NCBI GenBank assembly: GCA_001704765.1
Contig: MBFK01000069.1
Coordinates: forward strand, 1 to 63,825
Source of the DNA: Sinorhizobium shofinae
Lineage (GTDB): Bacteria; Pseudomonadota; Alphaproteobacteria; Rhizobiales; Rhizobiaceae
DNA: 63,825 nt
Direction of reading: 5' to 3'
Shown: positions 31,803-40,293 of the stretch, piece by piece
Layout of the letters: every line of letters begins with the position of its first letter
Numbering within the stretch: the first letter of the stretch is position 1
Translations under genes and position numbers: made by a program
Notes under the pieces: generated by a model
Seen by the model: only the letters and a program-made list of their open reading frames with translations
What the model was told of the DNA's origin: nothing
Databases searched by the model: none

Positions 31803-32958
31803 GGATCTTCTCCAGCGTCGAGGCGGCGGCGATCGTTTTCGCTTGCAGCCGTTCGCCGGTCGTGGCGAAGAGCATGACCCGGTTCGGCTCGATCTCGACG
31901 GAAACGGGCCGGCCGGGGGCGAGCGTCGCCGCTTCGGCGGGGGCGACCTTGGCGACGATCTCGCCCATTGCGTCGAGCCTTGCGTGTACGATCACTTCCG
32001 AGCCAAGGAATTCCGTCCGCTCGACGCGGGCTTTGAGTATGCCGTCCGGTCTTGCGCTGAGACGGATGAATTCGGGCCGCACGGCGATCAGGACCGGCGT
32101 CTCGCCCGCCGGGACCCTCTCGGCCGCCAGTGTCAGGGTGCCGAAGCGCACGATGCCGGATGCATTCATCCGCGTTTTGAGGACATTTATGCGCGGCTGG
32201 CCGAGGAAGCGGGCGACCTCGATGTGGGCGGGATTGTCGTAGATTGCTTCCGGCGACGCGAGCTGCAGCAACGTGCCGCCGATCATCACCGCCACCCGAT
32301 CTGCCATAGAGAGCGCCTCGGACTGGTCGTGGGTGACGTAGAGCGTCGGCACGCCAGCACGCCGGTGCAGCTCGACGATCTCGCCGCGGGCGTGAACGCG
32401 CAGGTTCGCATCGAGGTTGGAGAGCGGCTCGTCCATCAGAAAGACGCTCGGATGGCGGACCATGGCGCGGGCGAGCGCCACGCGCTGGCGTTGTCCGCCC
32501 GACATCTGGCCGGGCTTCCGGTCAAGCAGATGGTCGATCTTGAGGGAGGACGCCATGTCTTTGACCTGGCGCTGGATGTCGGCACGGATCTGGCGTTGGC
32601 CGGGAATGAGGCTGCCGATGACGGGCAGGCGCTGGGCAGCCGTCAGGCGCCGCATGGCGAGCGGCACGGCGATGTTCTGGCCGGCGGTCAGATGCGGATA
32701 GAGGGCGTAGGACTGGAACACCATGGCGATGTTGCGATCGGCGGCGGCAACCGCCGAGACGTTGCGGCCGCCGATGGCGATCTCGCCGCTATCCGCATGG
32801 TCCAGTCCCGCAACGATGCGCAAAAGCGTGCTCTTGCCGCAGCCGGATGGCCCGACGAGCGCAATGAATTCGCCTTCTTTGGCCTCCAGGCTGACGCCCT
32901 TTAGGATCGCGTTGCCGGCAAAGGATTTCGTGACGCTGCGGAGCGAAAGAATGCTCAT
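31795..32958 (-). CDS. ABC transporter ATP-binding protein, UgpC/MalK-like
   Basis: The 387-residue ATPase has Walker A GPSGCGKS, signature MSGGQRQRVALARAM, Walker B VFLMDEPLSNLDANLR, the H-loop YVTHDQSEA and a C-terminal TOBE/regulatory region from about residue 240 (RPEFIRLS). An insertion of about 10 residues (AQRLPVIGSLIPG) sits between the Q-loop and the signature. Its start overlaps the phosphoesterase stop (ATGA). Confidence 0.9.
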   Translation of the reverse strand: MSILSLRSVTKSFAGNAILKGVSLEAKEGEFIALVGPSGCGKSTLLRIVAGLDHADSGEIAIGGRNVSAVAAADRNIAMVFQSYALYPHLTAGQNIAVPLAMRRLTAAQRLPVIGSLIPGQRQIRADIQRQVKDMASSLKIDHLLDRKPGQMSGGQRQRVALARAMVRHPSVFLMDEPLSNLDANLRVHARGEIVELHRRAGVPTLYVTHDQSEALSMADRVAVMIGGTLLQLASPEAIYDNPAHIEVARFLGQPRINVLKTRMNASGIVRFGTLTLAAERVPAGETPVLIAVRPEFIRLSARPDGILKARVERTEFLGSEVIVHARLDAMGEIVAKVAPAEAATLAPGRPVSVEIEPNRVMLFATTGERLQAKTIAAASTLEKIHG

Positions 32959-33788
32959 TGCGCCGCCTCCACGACTTTCTTCGCGGCGCGCGGGTATACC
33001 TCCTCGATGACGTGATCGAGCACGTGGGGCGTAAGCCCGGGCACAGCGACGATCTCGCTGTCGATGCGCTCCTCGCTGACGTGATGGAGGACCGCGCCGA
33101 CGAGCCGATCACCGGGCATCTCCCGCTCCAGCGTGTCGATGATGAATGAGGTCGGCGGCGCCCAGAGAAGGTCGGTCTCGCCAAGCCGGCCCTGCCAGGC
33201 CCAGTGCAGGTGGCCGCTGGCATGAAGCGCGACATCGTGCTCCGCCATCAACTCGTAGAGACGCTGGCGCTGCTTCGGCCGCACACTCCAGTAGCCCGTA
33301 TCGCCCTCGGCCGGATCATCGACGAAGAGCGGCTTATGCGCGAAGATCGCGACGTGGCGGCCGTCACGCGCGGCGAGAGCCTGTTCCAGCCACTGGAACT
33401 GCTCCTCCTCCGCGTCTTCGAAGCCGAGAACAAGGCTGTTGAGGCCGATCAGTCGCCAATTGCCGTGGTCGGAGACCCAATAGTCAGGTCCGACAAGCTT
33501 CCGCCAGCGGGCAAGCCGATGCGCGTCGACCGGCTGGTCCGAGCCGGCCAGGTGGCCGACATCGTGGTTGCCGGGCAAAACCAACACCGGTATCGGCAGC
33601 TTTCGCATGAGCTCCATCGCAAAGGTGATGTCTTCCTCCTGGTCCGCTCCGTCGATTGTGAGATCGCCGGTGTGGACGACGAGGTCGGCCCCGACCATGG
33701 CGATCCAGCGGGCAACGGGCTCCCAGTTGTCGTTGAAATGGGTTTTGGAGGGGCTGAGATGGGTGTCGCTGATCTGAACGATCTTCAT
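32955..33788 (-). CDS. Calcineurin-like metallophosphoesterase, GpdQ/CpdA-like
   Basis: The 277-residue cytoplasmic enzyme has the full binuclear-metal set: QISDTHL, VHTGDL, LPGNHD, FAHKPLF and SGHLHW. These resemble class III phosphodiesterases such as GpdQ and CpdA. GGAGG lies upstream of ATG 33788. As first gene of the operon with a Ugp-like importer, it may cleave an imported phosphodiester such as glycerophosphodiesters; cAMP cleavage is the main alternative. Confidence 0.85.
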   Translation of the reverse strand: MKIVQISDTHLSPSKTHFNDNWEPVARWIAMVGADLVVHTGDLTIDGADQEEDITFAMELMRKLPIPVLVLPGNHDVGHLAGSDQPVDAHRLARWRKLVGPDYWVSDHGNWRLIGLNSLVLGFEDAEEEQFQWLEQALAARDGRHVAIFAHKPLFVDDPAEGDTGYWSVRPKQRQRLYELMAEHDVALHASGHLHWAWQGRLGETDLLWAPPTSFIIDTLEREMPGDRLVGAVLHHVSEERIDSEIVAVPGLTPHVLDHVIEEVYPRAAKKVVEAAQ

Positions 33789-34063
33789 GGGGCATGGCCT
33801 CCGGCGGTGCGGTCTGAAACGTGCTGTGCCGAGGGCCGTCCGCCCTCAGCGCCTATGGGCGCAGTCTTTAGGCGGCTCGCATGTCAGTTTCGCAACGGTC
33901 ATTCTCAGTCGTTTTTCAGTTTCTCCATGAAAGCTTCAATCTTCGGGTGTGAGCGGGCCATGACGCTCCAGGGGCTTTTGAGGATTCATGTCGCTGCTGC
34001 CGGGTGGTATGATGCGGACCCCAGGGCCTCTGTTGGCGGCTGAACACATATCGGGAGCATCAA
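33789..34063. other. Divergent gap between the phosphoesterase operon and fuconate dehydratase
   Basis: The 275-base region should hold promoters for both directions. GAGGG-N6-CCCTC lies near 33830-33850. No convincing promoter or operator was found. Confidence 0.25.
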
Positions 34064-35341
34064 ATGACCCGCATCGTCGATCTCCGCGTCTTTGACCTAC
34101 GCTTTCCGACGTCTCAGAGCCTTGACGGTTCGGACGCGATGAATCCGGACCCTGATTATTCGGCCGCCTATGTCATTCTCGACACCGACCAGCCGGGGCT
34201 CGCCGGCCACGGCCTCACCTTCACCATCGGCCGCGGCAACGACATCTGCTGCATGGCGATCAAAGCCATGCGGCACCTGGTCGTCGGCCAGGAGCTCGAC
34301 AGTATTTTGCGCCAGTCGGGCCTTTTCTGGCGGCATCTGACCGGCGACAGCCAGTTGCGTTGGATCGGGCCGGAGAAGGGCGCAATCCATCTCGCGACCG
34401 GTGCGATCGTCAATGCTGTGTGGGACCTGATCGCCAAGGATGCCGGCAAGCCGGTCTGGCGTCTCGTTGTCGACATGTCCGCGGAAGAGATCGCCGACAT
34501 CGTCGACTACCGCTACCTGACCGATGTGCTGACGCGCGCCGAGGCGATCGACATCCTCAGACGAGCCGAATCCGGCAAGGCCGAACGCATCGCGACCCTC
34601 GAGCGGGAAGGCTATCCCTGCTATACGACGTCCGCCGGCTGGCTGGGATACGACGATGCGAAGCTCCGGCGGCTTGCGCAGGAGGCGGTCGACCAGGGCT
34701 TCAACCATATCAAGATGAAGGTCGGGCGTGACCTCGCCGATGACCTACGCCGGCTGACGATCGCCCGTGAGGTTCTCGGTCCAGACCGTTATCTGATGAT
34801 CGACGCCAACCAGGTCTGGGAGGTGGGGGAGGCGATCGATTGGGTGAAGGCGCTTGCTTTCGCCAAGCCTTTCTTCATCGAGGAGCCGACGAGTCCGGAT
34901 GATGTCGCCGGCCACCGCAAGATCCGCGAGGCGATCGCCCCGATCAAGGTCGCGACCGGCGAAATGTGCCAGAACCGTATCCTTTTCAAGCAGTTCATCG
35001 CCGAAGGCGCAATCGACATCGTGCAGGTTGACGCCTGCCGCCTGGGTGGGCTGAACGAGGTTCTTTCCGTGCTGCTGATGGCGGCGAAATATGGGTTGCC
35101 GGTTTGGCCGCATGCCGGCGGCGTGGGCCTCTGCGAATATGTGCAGCATCTGTCGATGATCGACTATGTCGCCGTTTCCGGCACCAAGGACGGCCGCGTG
35201 ATTGAATATGTCGACCACCTGCACGAGCACTTCGTCGACCCATGCGTCATCAGCAAAGCGGCTTATATGCCGCCTGAGCGGCCGGGCTTTTCGATCGAAA
35301 TGAAGCCTCAATCGATCGACGCCTACACCTATCGCGCGTAG
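34064..35341 (+). CDS. L-fuconate dehydratase (enolase superfamily)
   Basis: The 425-residue enzyme belongs to the mandelate racemase/enolase superfamily. Visible catalytic parts are the Lys pair in HIKMKVGRD (about residue 217), the metal ligands in DANQVW (about 247), IEEPTSPDD (about 273) and ATGEMCQNR (about 301), and the His in WPHAGGVGLCEYVQH (about 350). The long loop with CYTTSAGWLGYDD and the full length match L-fuconate dehydratase, which converts L-fuconate to 2-keto-3-deoxy-L-fuconate. No other fucose-pathway gene is adjacent. Confidence 0.82.
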   Translation: MTRIVDLRVFDLRFPTSQSLDGSDAMNPDPDYSAAYVILDTDQPGLAGHGLTFTIGRGNDICCMAIKAMRHLVVGQELDSILRQSGLFWRHLTGDSQLRWIGPEKGAIHLATGAIVNAVWDLIAKDAGKPVWRLVVDMSAEEIADIVDYRYLTDVLTRAEAIDILRRAESGKAERIATLEREGYPCYTTSAGWLGYDDAKLRRLAQEAVDQGFNHIKMKVGRDLADDLRRLTIAREVLGPDRYLMIDANQVWEVGEAIDWVKALAFAKPFFIEEPTSPDDVAGHRKIREAIAPIKVATGEMCQNRILFKQFIAEGAIDIVQVDACRLGGLNEVLSVLLMAAKYGLPVWPHAGGVGLCEYVQHLSMIDYVAVSGTKDGRVIEYVDHLHEHFVDPCVISKAAYMPPERPGFSIEMKPQSIDAYTYRA

Positions 35342-35581
35342 CGGCAGGCCGCGGTCTGAACGGGGAGGTGTCTCGTGTTTCGGAGAAATGGCTTGACGCG
35401 AATCAGATGATGACTCATTCCTGTAACGGAATAGATCGCATATTCCGTATTTCAGCGTAGTTCAGCGATTGCTCTGTTAAGGAAAGCGGCGGGCGCATTT
35501 GTGCGGCCGGCGAAGGGATGGCTGTTGCCATTCGCTTGCGGCTCGAGGTGCGATTGCGCAATGCACGAGGGGATTTTGACG
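35342..35581. promoter_or_regulatory. Upstream region of repA with an inverted repeat
   Basis: The gap holds ACGGAATA-N7-TATTCCGT (35426-35448), a perfect eight-base inverted repeat about 135 bases before the repA-like start. It may be an autoregulatory operator. GAGGGG precedes the start. Confidence 0.45.
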
Positions 35582-36862
35582 ATGGACATGACAGGATCGG
35601 CCGTGGACGCCGCAAGCGCAATTGACAAGGCGGCGATCGCCGGCGCCGGATCTCGCAGGTCCGCCGACGAGGCGATCGCGGCGGACGCACGGGCGCTTTC
35701 CGAGCAGTTGAAGGCGATGCGCGACCGTCTGTTCGCGCCGACGGCGATGAAGACGCTCCGGAGCTTCACCTCCGGCGAGGCCGCCAAGCTGATCGGCGTT
35801 TCCGACGGCTATCTCAGGCAATTGTCGCTCGCGGGCGAGGGGCCGCAGCCCGACACCGGCATCGGCGGGCGGCGCTCCTATTCGCTCTCCGACATCAATG
35901 CGCTGCGCCGACATCTCGCCGAACAGGCGCTCGCCAAAGGCAATGCCGCCAAGGCGCGCGGCTACGTGAATTGGCGCGACGGCGCCCGGGGCGAGCATCT
36001 CCAGGTCATCTCCGTCACCAATTTTAAGGGCGGCTCCGGCAAGACGACCTCGTCTGTCCATCTGGCGCAATATCTCGCCCTGACCGGCCATAGGGTGCTG
36101 GCGGTCGATCTCGACCCGCAGGCCTCTCTGTCGGCGCTGTTCGGCTATCAGCCGGAACTGGATTTGACGGGCAACGACACACTCTATGGCGCGATCCGCT
36201 ACGACGCCGAGGCACGGCCGCTCACGGACATCATCCGCAAGACCTATTTCGACGGGCTCGACCTGGTGCCGGGCAATCTCGAACTGCAGGAATTCGAGCA
36301 TACGACGCCGCAGGCGTTGAGCTCGCGGCAGAACGGCGCCGATGCCGGGCCGCTTTTCTTCGCCCGCGTGCAGGCTGCACTGGCAAGCGTCGCCGACGAC
36401 TATGACGTCGTCGTCATCGATTGCCCGCCGCAGCTCGGTTATCTGACGCTCTCGGCGCTCTGCGCCTCGACTTCAGTGATCGTTACCGTGCATCCGCAGA
36501 TGCTCGATGTCGCCTCGATGAACCAGTTCCTCTACATGACATCGGATCTCCTGAGCGTCGTGCGCGAGGCGGGCGGCGAGCTCAATTTCGACTTCCTGCG
36601 CTATCTCGTCACCCGCTTCGAGCCGAATGACGGGCCGCAGGCCCAGATCGTCGGCTTCATGCGCTCGCTCTTCGGCGATCGGGTATTGACTTCTGCCATG
36701 GTCAAATCGACGGCGATCTCCGATGCGGGCCTCACCAAGCAGACGCTCTACGAGGTCGGCCGCGAGAACTTCACCCGTGCGACCTATGACCGGGCGATCG
36801 AGTCGCTTAACGCCGTCAACGGCGAGATCGAGGCTCTCATTCACGCGGCCTGGGGGCGCTAA
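35582..36862 (+). CDS. RepA/ParA-like partition ATPase (orphan repABC family)
   Basis: The 426-residue protein has an N-terminal MerR-like helix-turn-helix (FTSGEAAKLIGVSDGYLRQL, GGRRSYSLSDINAL) and a ParA ATPase with deviant Walker A (VTNFKGGSGKTT), switch I (DLDPQASL) and Walker B (VVIDCPPQLGYLTL). This is the RepA architecture of rhizobial repABC replicons. I chose ATG 35582 for GAGGGG at suitable spacing; ATG 35561 is possible. It is followed after three bases by repB. With no repC downstream, it cannot by itself make a replicon and probably aids segregation or is a remnant. Confidence 0.88.
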   Translation: MDMTGSAVDAASAIDKAAIAGAGSRRSADEAIAADARALSEQLKAMRDRLFAPTAMKTLRSFTSGEAAKLIGVSDGYLRQLSLAGEGPQPDTGIGGRRSYSLSDINALRRHLAEQALAKGNAAKARGYVNWRDGARGEHLQVISVTNFKGGSGKTTSSVHLAQYLALTGHRVLAVDLDPQASLSALFGYQPELDLTGNDTLYGAIRYDAEARPLTDIIRKTYFDGLDLVPGNLELQEFEHTTPQALSSRQNGADAGPLFFARVQAALASVADDYDVVVIDCPPQLGYLTLSALCASTSVIVTVHPQMLDVASMNQFLYMTSDLLSVVREAGGELNFDFLRYLVTRFEPNDGPQAQIVGFMRSLFGDRVLTSAMVKSTAISDAGLTKQTLYEVGRENFTRATYDRAIESLNAVNGEIEALIHAAWGR

Positions 36863-36865
36863 GAC

Positions 36866-37939
36866 ATGGCTGGCAACAACCGGAAGAACGAGTTGCGGGC
36901 GCTGTTCATGGGCGGTGCGCCTACTGCCGTGCCGCAAGCGCCCGTCGACCAGCCGGCTGCGAAGGCGGGCGAGTTGACATCTGTCAACGGCCAGCCGGCC
37001 GCCGCTCCAAACGCGCCGCGCACCGCGTCGGGGGCCGTCAAGGCCATGGGGCTTTCGCTCGGCAGCATCACCCGCGAGGCCGAAGAGGCGCGCGCGCTGA
37101 GAGAAGCGCTGACGCAGGGCGAGCGCGTCGTGGCGCTCGATCCGGCCCTCGTCGAGGCCTCCTTCGTCGAGGACCGGCTGACCGACGGCGAGTTGAACGA
37201 TCCGGATTTCCTCGCTCTCATCGAGAGCATCCGCGAGAACGGCCAGCAATCGCCGATCCTCGTTCGCCCGCATCCGGCAAAGCCGGGGCACTACCAGACC
37301 GCCTACGGGCATCGCCGTTTGAAGGCCGTCCGCCGGCTCGAGCTTCAGGTGAAGGCGATCGTCCGGCCGCTGTCGGATGACGAGTTGGTGCTGGCCCAGG
37401 GCAAGGAAAATGCCGAGCGGCGCAATCTCTCCTTCATCGAGCGAGCCCTTTTCGCCGCCGCCCTTGCCACCCGCGGCTTCGAGCGCAAGGTGATCGGCGA
37501 TGCGCTTGCCGTGCAGAAGAGCGAATTGTCCCGCCTGCTTCAGGTGGCCGAGAGCGTGCCGCATGAACTCGTACGTGCCATCGGCCCGGCGCCGAAGGCC
37601 GGCCGGGAGCGGTGGATGGCGATCGGCACTTTGCTGGAACGAGAAGAGGCGCGCGAAAAAGCGGAAGAAGAGCTAGCCTCGCCACGCTTCCGCGCAGCCG
37701 ATACCGACCAGCGCTTCCAACTCGTCTTCAATTGCCTGTCTGAGAGCGATAAGCCGGCGCCGGAGAAGCCGGAGGAACTGAAGGATGAGGCGGGACGGGT
37801 CTTTGCGCGGCTGAAGCTTGACGGAAAAGCCCCAAGAATCGAGTTCCTGCCCGGCACCCATCCGGCCTTCATCAAGGAGGCGGTGTCGATGCTGGAAAAA
37901 TGGCATGCGGCTTTTGTGCAGAACCAAAAGTCATCGTAA
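36866..37939 (+). CDS. RepB/ParB-like partition protein (orphan repABC family)
   Basis: The 357-residue protein starts MAGNNRKNELRALF, the usual RepB opening, and contains the ParB domain (SIRENGQQSPILVRPHP, YQTAYGHRRLKAVR, KENAERRNLSFIERALFAA) and helix-turn-helix (IGDALAVQKSELSRLL). It binds parS-like sites and stimulates RepA. Coding begins three bases after repA. The expected repC is absent; a palindromic repeat and unrelated genes follow. Confidence 0.9.
   Translation: MAGNNRKNELRALFMGGAPTAVPQAPVDQPAAKAGELTSVNGQPAAAPNAPRTASGAVKAMGLSLGSITREAEEARALREALTQGERVVALDPALVEASFVEDRLTDGELNDPDFLALIESIRENGQQSPILVRPHPAKPGHYQTAYGHRRLKAVRRLELQVKAIVRPLSDDELVLAQGKENAERRNLSFIERALFAAALATRGFERKVIGDALAVQKSELSRLLQVAESVPHELVRAIGPAPKAGRERWMAIGTLLEREEAREKAEEELASPRFRAADTDQRFQLVFNCLSESDKPAPEKPEELKDEAGRVFARLKLDGKAPRIEFLPGTHPAFIKEAVSMLEKWHAAFVQNQKSS
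36973..36988. promoter_or_regulatory. parS-like palindrome inside repB
   Basis: GTTGACATCTGTCAAC has perfect seven-base arms around TC and fits GTT-N10-AAC, the frame of RepB centromere sites in repABC plasmids, although the usual central GC is TC here. It lies early in the repB coding region. Confidence 0.45.
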
Positions 37940-37957
37940 CGCGGGCCTTCTTGGCTC

Positions 37958-38105
37958 TTGCCCCTCACCCTAGCCCTCTCCCCCGCAGGTGGGGAGAGGG
38001 TTCAAGTCGCCGTGCTACCTAAGGCTCTCTTACGGAGTGAAATGGTGCCGCTTGTCCCTTCGCCCCGCCTGCGGGGAGAAGATGCGGCAGGCGGATGAGG
38101 GGCAA
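37958..38105. repeat. RIME-like palindromic element with terminal inverted repeats
   Basis: The 148-base element is bounded by perfect ten-base inverted repeats TTGCCCCTCA and TGAGGGGCAA. Inside are a perfect hairpin CCCTCTCCCC-N7-GGGGAGAGGG (37974-38000) and a second palindrome near CCCCGCCTGCGGGG (about 38072-38085). It shares its left end with the repeat at 28633. It sits between convergent repB and a Gfo/Idh gene. Confidence 0.75.
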
Positions 38106-38133
38106 AGGCAGGCGGAAATCCGCCCGCTGCCTT

Positions 38134-39297
38134 TTATTCGTACTCCACCCACACCCCTCCCGCGTCGGCCGAGCGGACGCAGTTCTCGACCCAGCGCACG
38201 CCTTCCAATCCCGCATCGACTCCCGGGAAGACCAGTTCCTCGATGCCGGCCGGGGCAAGCCCGCGATTGCCGTTGATCGCCAGGCCGAAGCGGCGGTAGA
38301 GGTTGGCCCAGGCCTCGAACAGGCCCTCCGGGTGGCCGCCGCCGATGCGGTCGTCGAGCCGGGCTTCCGGATAGAGGTAATCCATGCCGCGTTCGAGAAT
38401 GCGGACGGGCTCGCCCTGGATCTCATAGGAGAGTTGGTTCGGCCGCTCGTCCCACCACTCGATGCTCGCCTTCGAGCCGACGATGCGCACCTTCTGCCCG
38501 TGCATCGAGCCGGCATTGACGGCGCTCGACCAGACATTGGCGATGGCGCCATTGTCGTATTCCATCAGTGTCACCGCATTGTCCTCGAGCGGAGCGCGGC
38601 TCTTGACGAAGCTCTGGCGCACGCACATCAGCCGCTTGATCTTCAAGTGCGGGAGGATGACCTCGGAAATATAGAGCGGGTGCGTGCCGACATCGCCAAG
38701 CACATAGCTCGGACCGGCGAACTTGGGATCGACCCGCCAGCGCGTCGACGGGTTCTGTTCTTCGACCGCCGCGCTGTGGAAGCCGTGGGCGAATTGCAGG
38801 TTAACGACGCGGATCTCGCCGAGATCACCGTTCTTCACCATGGCCCGCGCCTGCTCGATCATCTGGTGGCCGGCATAGCCATAGGTAACGCCGACGATCA
38901 GCCCGCGCGCTTCAGCGAGCGCCTTCAGCTCCTTCGCCTCAGCGACGGTGAAGCAGAGCGGCTTCTCGCAGACGACGTGCAGGCCATGCTCGATCGCGGC
39001 CTTGCAGATGGCGAAATGGGTGTTGTTCGGCGTGGCGATGGAAACCGCCTCGATGCCGTCAGAACGCTCGGCCTCCTCGGCGAACATAGTCTGGTAGTCC
39101 GGATAGCTGCGCGCTTCATCGAGCCCCAGATCGACGCCGAAGGCGCGGCCGCGCTCCGGGTCGATGTCGAAGGCGCCGGCGACGAGCGCGAAGGTGTCGT
39201 CCCGGAGCGCCGCCGAGCGATGGATGTAGCCGATCTGGCTGCCGCGTCCTCCACCGACCATGCCCCAACGGATCGGCATTTTCTTCTTCACTGACAT
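38134..39297 (-). CDS. Gfo/Idh/MocA-family oxidoreductase
   Basis: The 387-residue NAD(P)-dependent enzyme has a Rossmann start WGMVGGGRGSQIGYIHR, the EKP motif VVCEKPLCFTVAEA and the GDVGTHPLYI catalytic-histidine region. It is the last gene of a three-gene operon with two sugar-phosphate-isomerase-like TIM barrels. Gene order resembles mocA/mocC or inositol-type clusters, in which such dehydrogenases make a keto-cyclitol or 3-keto sugar. The exact substrate is unknown. Confidence 0.85.
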   Translation of the reverse strand: MSVKKKMPIRWGMVGGGRGSQIGYIHRSAALRDDTFALVAGAFDIDPERGRAFGVDLGLDEARSYPDYQTMFAEEAERSDGIEAVSIATPNNTHFAICKAAIEHGLHVVCEKPLCFTVAEAKELKALAEARGLIVGVTYGYAGHQMIEQARAMVKNGDLGEIRVVNLQFAHGFHSAAVEEQNPSTRWRVDPKFAGPSYVLGDVGTHPLYISEVILPHLKIKRLMCVRQSFVKSRAPLEDNAVTLMEYDNGAIANVWSSAVNAGSMHGQKVRIVGSKASIEWWDERPNQLSYEIQGEPVRILERGMDYLYPEARLDDRIGGGHPEGLFEAWANLYRRFGLAINGNRGLAPAGIEELVFPGVDAGLEGVRWVENCVRSADAGGVWVEYE

Positions 39298-39325
39298 TGT
39301 CCTGTTCCTAGTGATGGATCGCGTT

Positions 39326-40249
39326 CTAGAAGCCGACCGAGCGCAGATAGTCGCGGCTTTCCTTCACATCTACGAGGCTGCCTGCGACGCTCAAGGGATC
39401 GCGCTCCTGCTCGACCGTGATGAAGCCGTGGTAGCCGATCTCCTCAAGGGTTTGCTTGACGGCCGGATAGTCGATGACGCCCCGGCCGATCGGGCACATG
39501 ACACCCTGGGCACAGGCCTCGAAGAAGCGGATCTTTTCGCCGAGCACGCGCCGGAAGACCTTCTCGTCGATATCCTTGAAGTGCACATAGTCGAGCCGGT
39601 CCGCATATTTCCTGAGCGTATCGACCGGATCCATGTCGGCGTAATAGGCATGGCCCGTGTCGACGCAGAAGCCCGCAAGTTCCGCCGGCACGTCCCTGGC
39701 GATCCGCTCGATCTCGTCGGCGAACTCGATATAGCCGCCGGCATGCGGGTGGATAACGGCGCGCACGCCGTATTTGCCGCTCGAAAGTTCGGCGATCGCC
39801 CTGATGTTGGCGACCATGCCGTTCCACTCTTCGTCCGACAGCCGCGGCGCGCGGTCGGAGTGACCGGCGGCAAAATCGCGCTCGTCATGCCCCCAGTCCA
39901 TGACCGTCAGATAGGGCGTCCCGTAGCGTTGGCCGGGCGCCTGTTGCGGCTGCGGCAGCCTGGTAATGACGGCGCAGATCTCGTCCGTCTGGCGCAGCAG
40001 GTTCGCGCGGTTCTCCGGCGAGACGAGATCGTCGAAGATCGTCCCGGCGACGATGAAGAGGTTGCGGTCCTGCAGCGCCTTCGCCACTCGCTCGGAGTCA
40101 AGCGGCACATAGCCATAGGGGCCGAGTTCCAGGCCGCCATAGCCGGCAGCGGCCGCCTCGTCGAAGACTCGCTCCCAGGCGGGCAGGTTCGGATTCTTGA
40201 CGTCGTCCACGCCCCAGCAACAGGGGGCCGTCGTGATCGTGATGGTCAC
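39326..40249 (-). CDS. Sugar phosphate isomerase/epimerase family TIM barrel, IolE/MocC-like
   Basis: The 307-residue protein begins ITITTAPCCWGVDD, like IolE and MocC, and holds the metal-site segments IHPHAGGYIEF, GFCVDTGHAYYADMD and DYVHFKDID. I chose a GTG start at 40249, since GAGGAAG lies just upstream and the frame before it is not protein-like. IolE relatives dehydrate a keto-inositol; other members isomerise keto sugars. The adjacent dehydrogenase would provide the keto substrate. Confidence 0.82.
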   Translation of the reverse strand: MTITITTAPCCWGVDDVKNPNLPAWERVFDEAAAAGYGGLELGPYGYVPLDSERVAKALQDRNLFIVAGTIFDDLVSPENRANLLRQTDEICAVITRLPQPQQAPGQRYGTPYLTVMDWGHDERDFAAGHSDRAPRLSDEEWNGMVANIRAIAELSSGKYGVRAVIHPHAGGYIEFADEIERIARDVPAELAGFCVDTGHAYYADMDPVDTLRKYADRLDYVHFKDIDEKVFRRVLGEKIRFFEACAQGVMCPIGRGVIDYPAVKQTLEEIGYHGFITVEQERDPLSVAGSLVDVKESRDYLRSVGF

Positions 40250-40293
40250 GGCTTTCTTCCTCGATGGTGATGATGTCCTGATGTCGGCAGCGG

